The notes beneath the pieces were generated by a model. The model searched no databases. It was not told the DNA's origin and worked only from the letters and a program-made list of their open reading frames with translations. A stretch of DNA of 64,000 nt from Oegoconia quadripuncta (lineage: Eukaryota; Arthropoda; Insecta; Lepidoptera; Autostichidae), in NCBI GenBank assembly GCA_949316235.1, contig OX438743.1, positions 23,743,771 through 23,807,770 on the forward strand, read 5' to 3'. Below are positions 44,760 to 54,720 of the stretch, piece after piece. A program made the translations under genes and the position numbers. Position 1 is the first letter of the stretch. The number at the start of each line of letters is the position of its first letter.

Positions 44760-45035
44760 CAGGGTATACCTAAAATAGTCAGTTTTTACAATTTTTTATT
44801 CAAAAGGCAATTTTCCCCTGTGTCTAACAAGCAAGAAACTTCACGGGTTGCTCTTTTTAAACAGCTTTTTTTTTATATTACAAAGGCACCATTTATTTCA
44901 TCATTAATTGTGAAATAGCGTGATGAACGAGCTGCTTATGCTTATGGATGATTACCATCGAAATAATCTGAAATTTTACAATAAGCTTTCTTAACAAGAT
45001 TCTGTGTTGTATAGTATCTTTAAATTTAGTTTTTC
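44760..45035 (-). mobile_element. LINE 3' end, decayed
   Basis: Reverse-complement text matches the LINE tails at 30600-31000 (AAGAAAGCTTATTGTAAAAT; GCAACCCGTGAAGTTTCTTG; TAGGTATACCCTGTACAC), with stops in the coding part. Confidence 0.6.
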
Positions 45036-45039
45036 GGGT

Positions 45040-46005
45040 CTGGGTGTTCTGGGTAATGCCCTCAATAATCGTTACCTGGCTGTATTCTAGTTTGCGACCA
45101 AGTAATTGGTATGTTTGTCCGGTATTATTTACTATATCAAATCAATCTATATGTAAACATAACGCTATACTTATTCTTTTACTTATTATCAATAATATTC
45201 ATGAGATCTGGCCTGTTATAAATAAAAAAAATATTTTACCTCTGTTTTTATTGTAATACCGTACCCCCATACCCCTTCATCTGATGAGATGCAATTCGTA
45301 CAGACAAAAACACAAATTAAGGTCTGCTTAAATTTAAGAGTGAAGCGGCGGCGGCGGCGCGCTGTTCAATGTAGCAGGCCTTAATTTTTATGGTTATGTA
45401 TGGAGTATTCTCATTGGATGATGTTATATATTCCTTTATAAATATTTTGTGTGTAGTTTACGTTAAATCCTGAGTTTTGCTGAATTTTATTATTTCTTAA
45501 TTAGTGAATAATCTGACATCTCAAACTTGAACAATAGGGCTTCAAAATTCAAGCGAGGCCCAGGATATTAGCCAATAAAATCATCCTGAGTATATTAGTA
45601 CTATATAAATTCTGTTTTGAACATCCATTTCATTGAAGTCGGATAAAAAACAAAAATCACTTGTCAATACTATATGTCATAAAAATATTACCAAATGAAT
45701 TTATCGCGCTGTAGCGCTCGACGTAGATTAGTCACCAGGCTAAATATTTGTAAACAAGCAGCTTTTTTTTTTTTTTTTTTAATTAGCCTATCGTGTCCCA
45801 CTGCTGGGCAAAGGCCTCCCCCAAACTCTTCCACTCATTTCTATCCTTGGCGGTTTCCCACCATTCCTCTTGAAACGCTTATTATTAAGTTATATGCTCA
45901 TTTCTAATAATAAATATTGCTTGTTTCCAAACAAAATTAATATATATTGAATTTAAATAATTCAAAAATCTTAATAATTTTCTAGCTGAAGTGCAGCTTC
46001 TGGAG
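45040..46005. other. AT-rich sequence with one retroelement scrap
   Basis: At 45785-45835 CCCACTGCTGGGCAAAGGCC is a phrase typical of a lepidopteran LINE-derived repeat. Nothing else is recognised. Confidence 0.4.
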
Positions 46006-46009
46006 ATTT

Positions 46010-46137
46010 TATTTTTGTATGAAAAATGGCAGCGATATTATTCTTTGTGTTCCGCCTACGATGCTATTGATATTTTAATATAGTTCACAGTAAAATGTTT
46101 AACAAAATGTAAACAAATAATTTCTATACTTACTATA
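46010..46137. repeat. left part of a duplicated segment split by the mariner element
   Basis: AATGGCAGCGATATTATTCT up to CTATACTTACTA matches 51112-51222. The right part resumes at 48155-48285 (TGTTCTCACTCCGTTCAATT to CCAATGGGCGTTAA). Confidence 0.85.
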
Positions 46138-46420
46138 CAGAGTGGAAAGTTTCAATGGGGCAGCCAAGGGAGGTACCTTAATCGTTGCAGCTACAAGAAA
46201 TTGGTCTTAGGAGACTATCCATAATTTTTCAAAAAAAATTCATTCCCATTCACAGATTTTCAAAAAAATGTACGGTTAGCAAGAAAATTACCATTTCTCA
46301 CAAAAAAATTTTTTGATGCTAATCGATCCTGTTTCGTATGCTGATCAAAAAGTTCCATGGGACCAACTGAAGTTTCAGTACTAGAAAAGTTAGAAATCAA
46401 AAAAAACTTTTCCCATACAT
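46138..46420 (+). repeat. left inverted repeat of the mariner element
   Basis: Inverted partner of 47841-48123, with scattered mismatches and small indels. Confidence 0.9.
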
Positions 46421-46641
46421 ATGCAGTCAATTAATTTTGTTTCACTTGGAACTTACGTAACCTCGATAGTTTTCTGAAAAAAGATTTACTTACCTACCTA
46501 GTTCAAATTCAAATAAGCTTTAAATTTCGAACTTTGTTTTCTTTTTATAATGCGTACTTTCTTTTGTTGCTTATGTCAAAATCTGATTGCGTGTGGTGTG
46601 CTTTTGCGAGTAGGTGCTTTTTGTTATTATTTTTTGCAAAA

Positions 46642-47703
46642 ATGAGCTCAAATTCTGAACGTTTAGACTTGCTGGAAGCTTATTTTGTAAATAATAAAAA
46701 TTCATTTGCTGCGTTGCAATGGTACGGGGGGAGATATCCAAATCGACATGTACCAACCAGAAAGGTTATTACTAACCTTATAAGAAACTTAGCCGAAGGT
46801 GGTTCTTTTAAGAAGAAATCTGTACGTCAACCATTTGTTTTAGACGAAAATTTGGAAATTTCTATTTTAACATTAGTCGAAGCGTTTCCCGAAACATCTT
46901 CAAGAGTCGTCGCGAAAGAAGTTGATGTCTCGCATACCCTGGTACTGAAAGTATGGAAGAAATATGGATATAAATGTTTTCGACATGGGCGACTAGTTCA
47001 AGCTTTACATACAGGGGATGCCGCTCGTAGACTAGCTTTCTGCAGATGGTTAAATGGGAAAATAAGTAGAGATATGCAATTCCTTGATTACATATTATGG
47101 TCTGATGAAACGAATTTTTCAAACAACGGTATGTACAACCGGCGAAATAATCATTATTGGAGCCAAGAAAATCCTCGCAGACTTTGGGAAACCCATAATC
47201 AAATTCGATTTTCTTTTAATTGTTGGTGTGGTTTAAAGGGAAACGAAGTAGTAATGGTGGAATTTTATGAGGGCAACTTAAATTCCGACACTTGCAATAA
47301 CATAATATTAGAAAATGTATCAAACATTATTGATAATCTACCATTATCAGAATCACGAAGAGTTTATTTTCAACAAGATGGTGCTCCTGCACACAACAGC
47401 CGAAACACTCGTTGTTCTTTGAATAGACAATTTGGTGAGCAGTGGATTGGGACTCATGGCCCTGTTTCTTGGCCAGCGCGTAGTCCGGACTTAACGCCGC
47501 TTGATTTTTTCCTGTGGGGCTATTTAAAAAATGAAATTTATAAAAAGAAATATGACAGTGTCGAAGAATTAAAAAACTCGCTCTGTACAATTTTGTATGG
47601 AATTCATCCAAATAAATTATTGGCCGCCACGCGGTCAGTACGAAAACGAATACATTTATGCATTAATCAAAATGGAGAACATTTTGAGCACCTTATATCA
47701 TAA
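46642..47703 (+). CDS. mariner transposase, DD41D type, intact
   Basis: The 353-residue frame starts at MSSNSERLDLL. An upstream ATG at 46534 would add 36 hydrophobic residues and is less likely. The N-terminal half holds two helix-turn-helix segments for binding the inverted repeats (about residues 5-50 and 68-115). The RNase H-like catalytic core shows Asp155 (LWSDETNF), Asp246 (YFQQDGAPAHN) and Asp288 (SPDLTPLDFFLWGYL). Between the second and third Asp there are 41 residues, which defines the DD41D group first named from the rosa element of Ceratitis. Length and motifs match functional IS630/Tc1/mariner transposases and there are no stops or frameshifts. The protein would cut and paste the flanking 283-bp repeats. 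Confidence 0.93.
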   Translation: MSSNSERLDLLEAYFVNNKNSFAALQWYGGRYPNRHVPTRKVITNLIRNLAEGGSFKKKSVRQPFVLDENLEISILTLVEAFPETSSRVVAKEVDVSHTLVLKVWKKYGYKCFRHGRLVQALHTGDAARRLAFCRWLNGKISRDMQFLDYILWSDETNFSNNGMYNRRNNHYWSQENPRRLWETHNQIRFSFNCWCGLKGNEVVMVEFYEGNLNSDTCNNIILENVSNIIDNLPLSESRRVYFQQDGAPAHNSRNTRCSLNRQFGEQWIGTHGPVSWPARSPDLTPLDFFLWGYLKNEIYKKKYDSVEELKNSLCTILYGIHPNKLLAATRSVRKRIHLCINQNGEHFEHLIS

Positions 47704-47840
47704 AGTTATTAATAAAAATAATTATTATTTTTCAAATAATTTTATTGTTTGATTGCATATGCATCTTCTTAATCATTTTTGTAGCTACAACAAAAAGTTA
47801 CCTCTTGTTATGGCCTGACAAAAAAATCTAAGTACTTTAA

Positions 47841-48123
47841 ATGTATGAAAAAAGTTTTTTTTGATTTCTGACTTTTCTAGTACTGAAACCTCAGTTGGTC
47901 CCATAGAACTTTTTGATCAGCATACGGAACAGGATCGATTAGTATCAAAAATTTTTTTTGTGAAAAATGGTAATTTTCTTGCTAACCGTACATTTTTTTG
48001 AAAATCTGTGAAAGGGAATGAAATTTTTTTGAAAAACTATGGATAGTCTCCTAAGACCAATTTCTTGTAGCTGCAACGATTAAGGTACCTCCCTTGGCTG
48101 CCCCATTGAAACTTTCCACCCTG
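47841..48123 (-). repeat. right inverted repeat of the mariner element
   Basis: Inverted partner of 46138-46420; ends CCACCCTG next to TATA. Confidence 0.9.
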
Positions 48124-48154
48124 TATATCTTTAATAAATAAATAAATAAATAAA

Positions 48155-48285
48155 TATGTTCTCACTCCGTTCAATTTTAGATTATAATAATTCATATACT
48201 AAGTAAAAAGGTAATAATATAAAACGTAAAATAAATAACAATTGGCGACTCCACACTTCCAATGGGCGTTAAGCCTGCGCCGAGG
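48155..48285. repeat. right part of the duplicated segment
   Basis: Matches 51222-51335. Between the mariner end and this homology lie about 30 extra bases of (AAAT)n that the empty copy lacks. Confidence 0.8.
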
Positions 48286-48639
48286 GAAATGTGCTAAAAC
48301 AGCAGTTACTGTTAAGTTGATAAATTCAACAATACTTGATATACACATTTAAAAAAAATACTTTTACCATGACGAAGAATGTCTAAATATTTACTCCGTG
48401 GAAAAATGTTAAAATTATTTATACATTACTCTACAAAATTACGGAAAGTTAGACAAACATGCAAAAAACGTATGGTGGCGTTAAGTATTTTTTTAGTTTA
48501 TAACATTAGAAATACTACGCTTATTTTTAGTTCAACCGAAACAGGAGTGTTTATACTACAAATTTACCGTCTCCAATATAAAAAATGGTATTAGGCAATT
48601 AAGATATGAATTTACCAAAATGCGCTTCAAATCCGCCAT

Positions 48640-48800
48640 ACATTTTTACTATGGCGGCCGCGCGGCGATATAAAATAATGTCGCGCATCCCTGTGATTCA
48701 GTCGACCACAAGTGTTCAGAGCGAGTGCACGTCACTTTGTTGAGCGCCACTATACATACCGATCGCGTCATTTCGTGTACCGGCGACGGCCGAAAACGAT
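48640..48800 (+). promoter_or_regulatory. core promoter and non-coding exon 1 of gene F
   Basis: TATAAAA at 48669-48675 lies 31 bases before the A of an arthropod initiator TCAGT (A at 48700), and ATGGCGGCC sits at about 48651. The exon runs without an ATG to a strong donor AACGAT|GTAAGT at 48801. Its expected partner is the acceptor TTTCAG at 50185. Confidence 0.7.
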
Positions 48801-49207
48801 GTAAGTATATTTTTCGGAGTTTTAAATAGACTGCTAACTTTTTCTTGAATACAAAAAATACCAAGAGACGTTACATTAGTTAAGTATATGTGATGTATGT
48901 ACATACTACATTTAGGTTATTGTTCTGTACTTTCATTAAGACATTGGTCAGTTGCGTAGCAACTTTATTCTGGTTTTGTCTGTCATGTTATATTATCATA
49001 TATTTTTTGTAAAGCTGTCCTTTCTAATAACCTCTCTTTTTTCTTTTATTCCATCCACAACTTCCACTGCATTACTCTCACACTTAATATGAATTATTTA
49101 TAACCGTACTGTGTTGTGTGTGTATGTATGTATTTATAGGAGCTTATTTATATTTGTTTATGCTTTTTATGTTTATATTTATAAGTAGATTTTATGTATA
49201 AGTATTT

Positions 49208-49684
49208 AGGGGCCATCCATAAAGTACGTCACATGTAAAGGGGGAGGGAGGGGGTCGACGAAATGTGACATGGTGTGACAAGGGATGGGGGGTCCTAAGT
49301 TTTGTGACATCACATTTCAAATTTAATAAATTAAAACTAAAAAATAATTTCAACTCTATCTATATGAACATACGGTTTGAATTGTTTTGTTGACGAGTTC
49401 ATGTATACGCGCTCTAAATATTTGATGTTGATTTCATTAAAAAAAGTAATTTAAATGGAAATAAAACTTTTACATGTTTTTTTTTTATGTGCAATAAAGA
49501 ATATAATACAATAAAACCAATTGTGGAACTGCTGTTTAAATTTAAAATTTTTAGATGTAAAATTGCAAATTTGTGACGTCACACTAGGGAGGGGGGGTCT
49601 CACAAATGTGACCACCTGTGACAAGGAGGGGGGAGGGGTCTAAAAATCATGAAATATGTGTGACGTACTTTATGGATGGCCCCT
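49208..49684. mobile_element. non-autonomous DNA transposon, 477 bp (AGGGGCCATCCATAAAG ends)
   Basis: Perfect 25-bp terminal inverted repeats starting AGGGGCCATCCATAAAGTAC, with G-rich subterminal tracts on both sides and an AT-rich core. There is no coding capacity. The superfamily is not certain. It lies in gene F intron 1. Confidence 0.85.
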
Positions 49685-49688
49685 CAGT

Positions 49689-49879
49689 TCGAATCATGTA
49701 GTATGGCGGTTGTGAACTATGCAGCGAGCGCATGTAGGGCGAGCCCGCAGGCGCGGGTCGCGTGCTTCTAGCTGGCGGGTGTGCCTCTCCCCGCGCTGTA
49801 ACGCCCCGCTGACACCTTAAATTCGCTACTGCGACGCGACTTGTGACTAACTTCCGAGCCGCCATCCTACATGATTCGA
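49689..49879. repeat. GC-rich foldback element, 191 bp
   Basis: Ends are a 20-bp inverted repeat with one mismatch (TCGAATCATGTAG and ATGGCGG inward). The interior is CpG-rich, unlike the surroundings. It begins four bases after the 477-bp transposon. Its ATGGCGG ends mimic the Pho/YY1-like sites near local promoters. Confidence 0.65.
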
Positions 49880-50189
49880 GCTGTAGCTGAATTCACATCC
49901 CGACGTTTAGCATTTAATTTTCTTTTAACCACCGGTTGTCCGGAAGAGGTCACCGAAGTTGTACAATGTAGTTTATCATAACTGTAGTACCTATATTACT
50001 GTTGTTTCATTTCTTGTGCAATAAAGAGTATTCTTTCACTTATTCAATCATTCATTATTTTTTCGAAATAAAATTTCGGATTGACAATATATTTGTCTAG
50101 TTGGGTGGAGTTCGACAAGATGAGCCAAGTTAAGAAAACTGCAATGGCGTCATTCATTACAGTAATAAACTATTATTTGTTTCAGTAAA

Positions 50190-52824
50190 ATGGGAAACCG
50201 TAAAAAAAGATATTATAAATTAATAAGCAAGACGAGATTCAAGAAAAAAAATAAAACTACAACGCAAATTGATAATGAACAGGTCAGTTCTTGTAATTGT
50301 AGCAAATATAAGGTCCAATTTGTACGGTGAATGTAGGTATGTAACATAACAAACGACTTTCACTGTGGCGAACTTCACATGAAGAAACGGAGCTGAAAGA
50401 GCCTATTAGCTTGTGTGGTCTATTCCTTGACAAAGATATGCCATTCTTAGGTGCAAGTCCTGATGGACTTGTGGGCGAAGACAGAATCATTGAAATAAAA
50501 TGTCCATATGCGGCTCGAGAACTACGTGTCGATGATGCTATCAATTCGAAAAAAAATATTTTTTGGAAAATAAACAAAGAAGGAAATATAGTTGTAAATA
50601 AAAGACATGATTGGTTCTTTCAGGCTCAGGGACAACTTCACATCACACAAAGAAAAACATGTATATTTGCTGTATGGACAAATGTAGATATGAAAATAGA
50701 AATTATAGATGCAGATGAACTATTTTGGAAGGACATGGTAGAAAAATTAAAAAGATTTTATTTTGATTGTCTTCTTCCAGAATTGCTTGATTCCAGATTA
50801 GATCGACAGATGGGAGTTAAAGAACCTAATTATATTCTGGAAGCCATCAATAGCAGAAACAAAAAAGAAACCAAGAGGAAATTATACGAACCTACGACAG
50901 AACAAAAACAGAAACGGAAAAAAAAAGATATGGCATCATCCATCCCAGCCACTCACACACACACACCACCCCCATAGGCTAGTAGTCTGGTAAATGAATG
51001 CTCACAAGGGGGGTGTGGATGGAAAAGTCGAAAGCAGAAACTTTGACTTAGGATCTTTGTTTGGACTAGTTAGGAGATAAACATACTAAAAGTCCTTACC
51101 CCCCGAGGAAAATGGCAGCGATATTATTCTTTGTGTACCGCCTACGATGCTATTGATATTTTAATATAGTTCACAGTAAAGTATTTTAAAAAATTAAACA
51201 AATAATTTCTATACTTACTATGTTCTCACTCCGTTCAATTTTAGATTATAATAATTCATATACTAAGTAAAAAGGTAATAATATAAAACGTTAAATAAAC
51301 AATTGGCGACTCTACACTTCCAATGGGCGTTAAAATAATGGTCTTTATTGTATTAGTTCAAGCCATGCTTACTAGATGACAGATACTGAAGGGGGGAGCA
51401 CCTTGGCGACGAGAAAGAGGAGTGACTTGTGAATAGGTATTTTGGTCCTATGTACCTGTAGCCCCAACTACGTCTGACACGGTCAATTCTGTTTCAATCT
51501 GCTGTCTATCTAGTGCTTCGGTTGTCGTCAATTGAAGGCAGTCTTTAAGCCAAGTCGGTGACCTACAGGGGAAATACTGCAACTGCTAGGTGGCCACTAC
51601 ATTATATATTTTTGAAATCGTGCCCTGATAGTAAACATTGCTTGTTTCCACTATACCGTTTGTCACTTCGTTCTATTACACTGTGTTACCACTATACCGT
51701 TTGTCACTTCGTTCAATTACACTGTGTTACCACTATACCGTTTGTCACTTCGTTCTATTACACTGTGTTACCACTATACCGTTTGTCACTTCGTTCTATT
51801 ACACTGTGTTACCACTATACCGTTTGCCACTTCGTTCTATTACACTGTGTTACCACTATAGCGTTTGCCACTTCGTTCTATTACACTGTGTTACCACTAT
51901 ACCGTTTGTCACTTCGTTCTATTACACTGTGTTACCACTATACCGTTTGCCACTTCGTTCTATTACACTGTGTTACCACTATACCGTTTGTCACTTCGTT
52001 CTATTACACTGTGTTACCACTATACCGTTTGTCACTTCGTTACCCACTCTACTGTGTTACCCTTCTTCCGCTTCACCATGATTTACTTTTCGTCTAGCAC
52101 ACCACAGTAATTCGGTAAACACCACCGACTCCCGAACTCTTCAGTTCAACTTGTACATTCATCTAGATCAAGCATCTGGAAAATATAAGTATTAATTTTT
52201 TACTTGCAGATTGCATCGTCATCAATCGCGTCTCCTGGAGCCGATACTAAAATTGCAAGCGATGATGATGCTGAAGAGAATCTGCCGCAGTCAGATGAAT
52301 TACAACCCAAAAACTCGCCTGTATTCAGTCAATCGGACAATTTGGAAGGTATAGAAAACCAGACAGCCAGTGAAGTCTTAAGAGCTGTGCGAAAAGCGAT
52401 AGAAAATTTGGAGAATATAACCAATTCTCGGAGAGATGACGACGAGTTCGATATATTTGGAAAATTAATTGCCACACATTTGAGGAAAATGCCTCTAAAT
52501 GCCGCGTTATATATGCAACAAGACATCCAGACTGTTATCAACCGCCATCGAATCAAACTGGCCAAATCTGAGACGCCACAATCTTTATTTCATAACATGT
52601 CTGGTCCATCAATGTCACATATCGAAGACGCCACGGAACAGTTGGTCCAGATGACAGATATAAAAACCGAAATTGAAACCTGTGAATTAAACACGGGTAA
52701 TTATTATACAATGACAAACCACGACATAGATCCCTTGGAAAACAGTGATTCAAGAAATGAAATAGACAGTGCAAATTTACCTGCTAAGAAAATTAAGTTG
52801 GAAATACCTGAAATGAATTCCTAG
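50190..52824 (+). CDS. gene F: basic N-terminus plus BESS-like C-terminal domain
   Basis: Coding exons are 50190-50282 (31 codons, MGNRKKRYYKLISKTRF...) and 52210-52824 (204 codons plus TAG), joined in phase 0 to give 235 residues. A non-coding exon (48700-48800) precedes them. The last exon has an acidic start, then DDDEFDIFGKLIATHLRKM and YMQQDIQTVINRHRIKL. That pattern resembles the BESS motif, a short helical protein-interaction module found at the C-terminus of MADF-type insect transcription factors. A MADF domain is absent. KKIKLE near the end could be a nuclear signal. A possible polyadenylation signal ATTAAA is at 52846-52851. The large last exon may also serve the upstream THAP and gene E starts, whose donors share its phase. 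The exon structure is well supported; the BESS label is moderate. Confidence 0.68.
50345..50977 (+). pseudogene. YqaJ-type (lambda-exonuclease-like) nuclease fragment
   Basis: The frame is open from a stop at 50342-50344 to TAG at 50975-50977. It carries the YqaJ/lambda-exonuclease signature: FLGASPDGLV (metal-binding Asp), IIEIKCPYAAR (Glu-x-Lys catalytic pair), and WFFQAQGQLHITQRKTC with the FAVWT strand. About 190 residues of the family's C-terminal half remain and the N-terminal part is missing, so I call it a fragment. The tail is Lys-rich and ends in a (CA)n-derived THTHTPPP. Such nucleases are dispersed in insect genomes, often linked to mobile elements. It lies on the same strand inside gene F's last intron; use as an alternative exon cannot be excluded. 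Confidence 0.75.
51108..51335. repeat. duplicated segment without the mariner insertion (empty site)
   Basis: Matches 46010-46137 plus 48155-48285 nearly base for base but reads straight through CTTACTATGTTCTCAC where the other copy holds the transposon. Confidence 0.85.
51650..52060. repeat. 41-bp minisatellite, nine units plus a degenerate tenth
   Basis: Units begin at 51650 and every 41 bases to 52019, each containing ACTATACCGTTTGTCACTTC with few substitutions (GTC/GCC, ACC/AGC). Since 41 is not a multiple of three and the unit lacks stops, long frames open on the plus strand; they are artefacts. It ends 150 bases before gene F's last exon. Confidence 0.95.
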
Positions 52825-52954
52825 ACAATTTTGTGCGTTACAAATATTAAAAGCATTATTTTAGAAATATAAATCCGACTGTATATTGAACGTATGTAAG
52901 TTTATGTATTACTTGCGGTTTGCAAAGGCCAACAAACGGCCACCCCGTCATCAG

Positions 52955-53075
52955 AGACATCTCAAACATTCGCTTTTGGGTGTTCGAAACAAAGATGAAT
53001 GATTGAAACAACATCCACGATTAACCTTATAAAATATACAGAAATGCACACGTGATAGGAGGTAAGCCCGTGCAG
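52955..53075. repeat. dispersed repeat, second copy of 9420-9570
   Basis: Shares GAAACAACATCCACGATT, ATACAGAAA and GTGATAGGAGGTAAG in order. Confidence 0.5.
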
Positions 53076-53194
53076 AACAGTATATCTGACCACCTCACTT
53101 AGAATACAGGTGGAGTCGTGACGTTATGTATGTCAACTATTCGAGTATCATTTTATCAAATTACGTTATTAAAACGTATGTCGATACAATGAGT

Positions 53195-53465
53195 CGATAC
53201 AGTTGACCAACGCCTTGGTCAACTACATGAGCCATCTAGTAAGTAAGCAGTTGACCAACGAGTCGGTACTTGCTAGATAGCTCATTGCATATACATAGCT
53301 CAACGCGTTGGTCAACTGCTTACTTACTCGATAGCTCATTGTATTAACATAGCCAACACGTGGGTACTTGCTCGATAGCTCATTGTATCCACATAGCTCA
53401 ACGCGTTGGTCAACTGCTTACTTGCTCGATAGCCCATTGTATCCACATAGCTCAATGTGGTCAAC
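53195..53465. repeat. irregular tandem/inverted repeat around TTGGTCAACTGCTTACT
   Basis: Words CTCGATAGCTCATTGTA, ACATAGCTCAACGCG and TTGGTCAACTGCTTACT recur three to four times in order. The first part (53195-53260) contains them inverted (AGTAAGCAGTTGACCAACG). Confidence 0.7.
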
Positions 53466-54300
53466 TTCTAACTTAAACTTACTTAATACCTTGAAACGAT
53501 GTATGTAAAAATTAAATTAAATATATTTTCCAAAAATAAGAAAACCATATCATTCAAAGTTGCTTCGTAGGCACGTTTCATGTTCATATTATTTCGGTAA
53601 AAATTGCAGCAGTATAATACGGTTACAATAGGAAAAAAAAAACATAATTCTGTAAATTAAAATCAAATTTGGGTAAAACCAATTCACTCTTCACATCTTA
53701 TAGATTACTCCGTATTTTCTTCAGTCAAAAAAAGTTCAGATTTTACTCAGATTCGCGGTATTTTACGGAGAAGCCGGCGTATGTGAATGCCACTATTGGT
53801 CACCCATCCAAGGTTTGACCGCATTTCGCTAATCGAAAACGAACGCCATAAGTGCTTCACTTAGCAAATTAATGAATTAGTAGATGATATACCCACCACA
53901 CCCAATCTAACAACACGTTATAGTAATTAGAGGTAAATAGAACATAAAGTTGATTCACCGAGTGATTTATCAAAACCTCAACAATTATTTTACTCCGAGT
54001 GGTAAATTTTTTTATGACAGGAAGTAAAGTTAATTATCTATCACACAAAAAACCAGTAAAACTTGATAGAGACTACGTCATTAATAACTAGTTTTATTGA
54101 GAACATACAAAAATATCTGGACCTTTAATTAATGCGCAGACCTTTTTGACATCACTCTTCACAGAACCGATTCTAATAGCTTTAAGGGTGGTATGAAGCA
54201 ATCTTAAGATTGAGATCGAATCTCAATCGCAATATTATTATTTTGCGATATAATACCTAGTTTTTATTATGTTATTGTAATTTTTTCTGCTTTTGTATAT
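53466..54300. other. AT-rich sequence, nothing recognised
   Basis: No exon or known repeat could be supported. Confidence 0.4.
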
Positions 54301-54302
54301 TA

Positions 54303-54720
54303 GGTCCTTACCTATGAAATTGGCGTTTTGTATGAAGAATTTCATTAAGACTGTTTTCTCCATACAAAAATTTTTGATTGTTTTTTTGGGAACGACAAAT
54401 CCAAATTTAGCTAAACTTTGTGTGTATTATCGGATAACATTAAGTTAAGTATAGGCAGCGTTAATTTTTAAAAGTAACTGATTTATATAAGTTTCAGCGA
54501 ATCTAAGGTATGATTATGGGAAGCACATGAAAAGAGCTCTGTTAAAATTTTTTTAATATGTGATTTAGCCCAGAAATTAAAAAATATTTCATGTGAAACC
54601 TTGAAATAATATCCCATTTTCCAAATAAAAAACAAATTTGGATATAGCTTTGAACATCGCAGGAATTGGTACATATGATTAACGAAGAAAAAAAAACTCC
54701 AATTTCATAGGTAAAGACCC
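54303..54720. repeat. 420-bp MITE with GGTCCTTACCTATGAAATTG ends, copy 2
   Basis: Most complete copy; starts GGTCCTTACC and ends GGTAAAGACCC. Confidence 0.85.

Larger units (their letters stand above)
46138..48123 (+). mobile_element. complete DD41D (rosa-like) mariner-family transposon
   Basis: The element starts CAGAGTGGAAAGTTTCAATG and ends with the reverse complement of CAGGGTGGAAAGTTTCAATG. Its inverted repeats are about 283 bp long (46138-46420 and 47841-48123), far longer than the roughly 30 bp of classical mariners. TA dinucleotides abut both ends, the usual target duplication of the IS630/Tc1/mariner superfamily. It carries one intact transposase frame, so it may still be mobile. 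Confidence 0.93.

Noticed and set aside
46534..46641. 36-residue N-terminal extension of the mariner transposase
   Set aside because: Hydrophobic and unlike the family; starting at 46642 gives the expected length of about 350 residues.
51650..52060. CRISPR-like array
   Set aside because: Units are contiguous with no variable spacers and the genome is eukaryotic.
51558..52097. Repetitive protein frames of 147-179 codons
   Set aside because: Produced by the 41-bp minisatellite read in all three frames.
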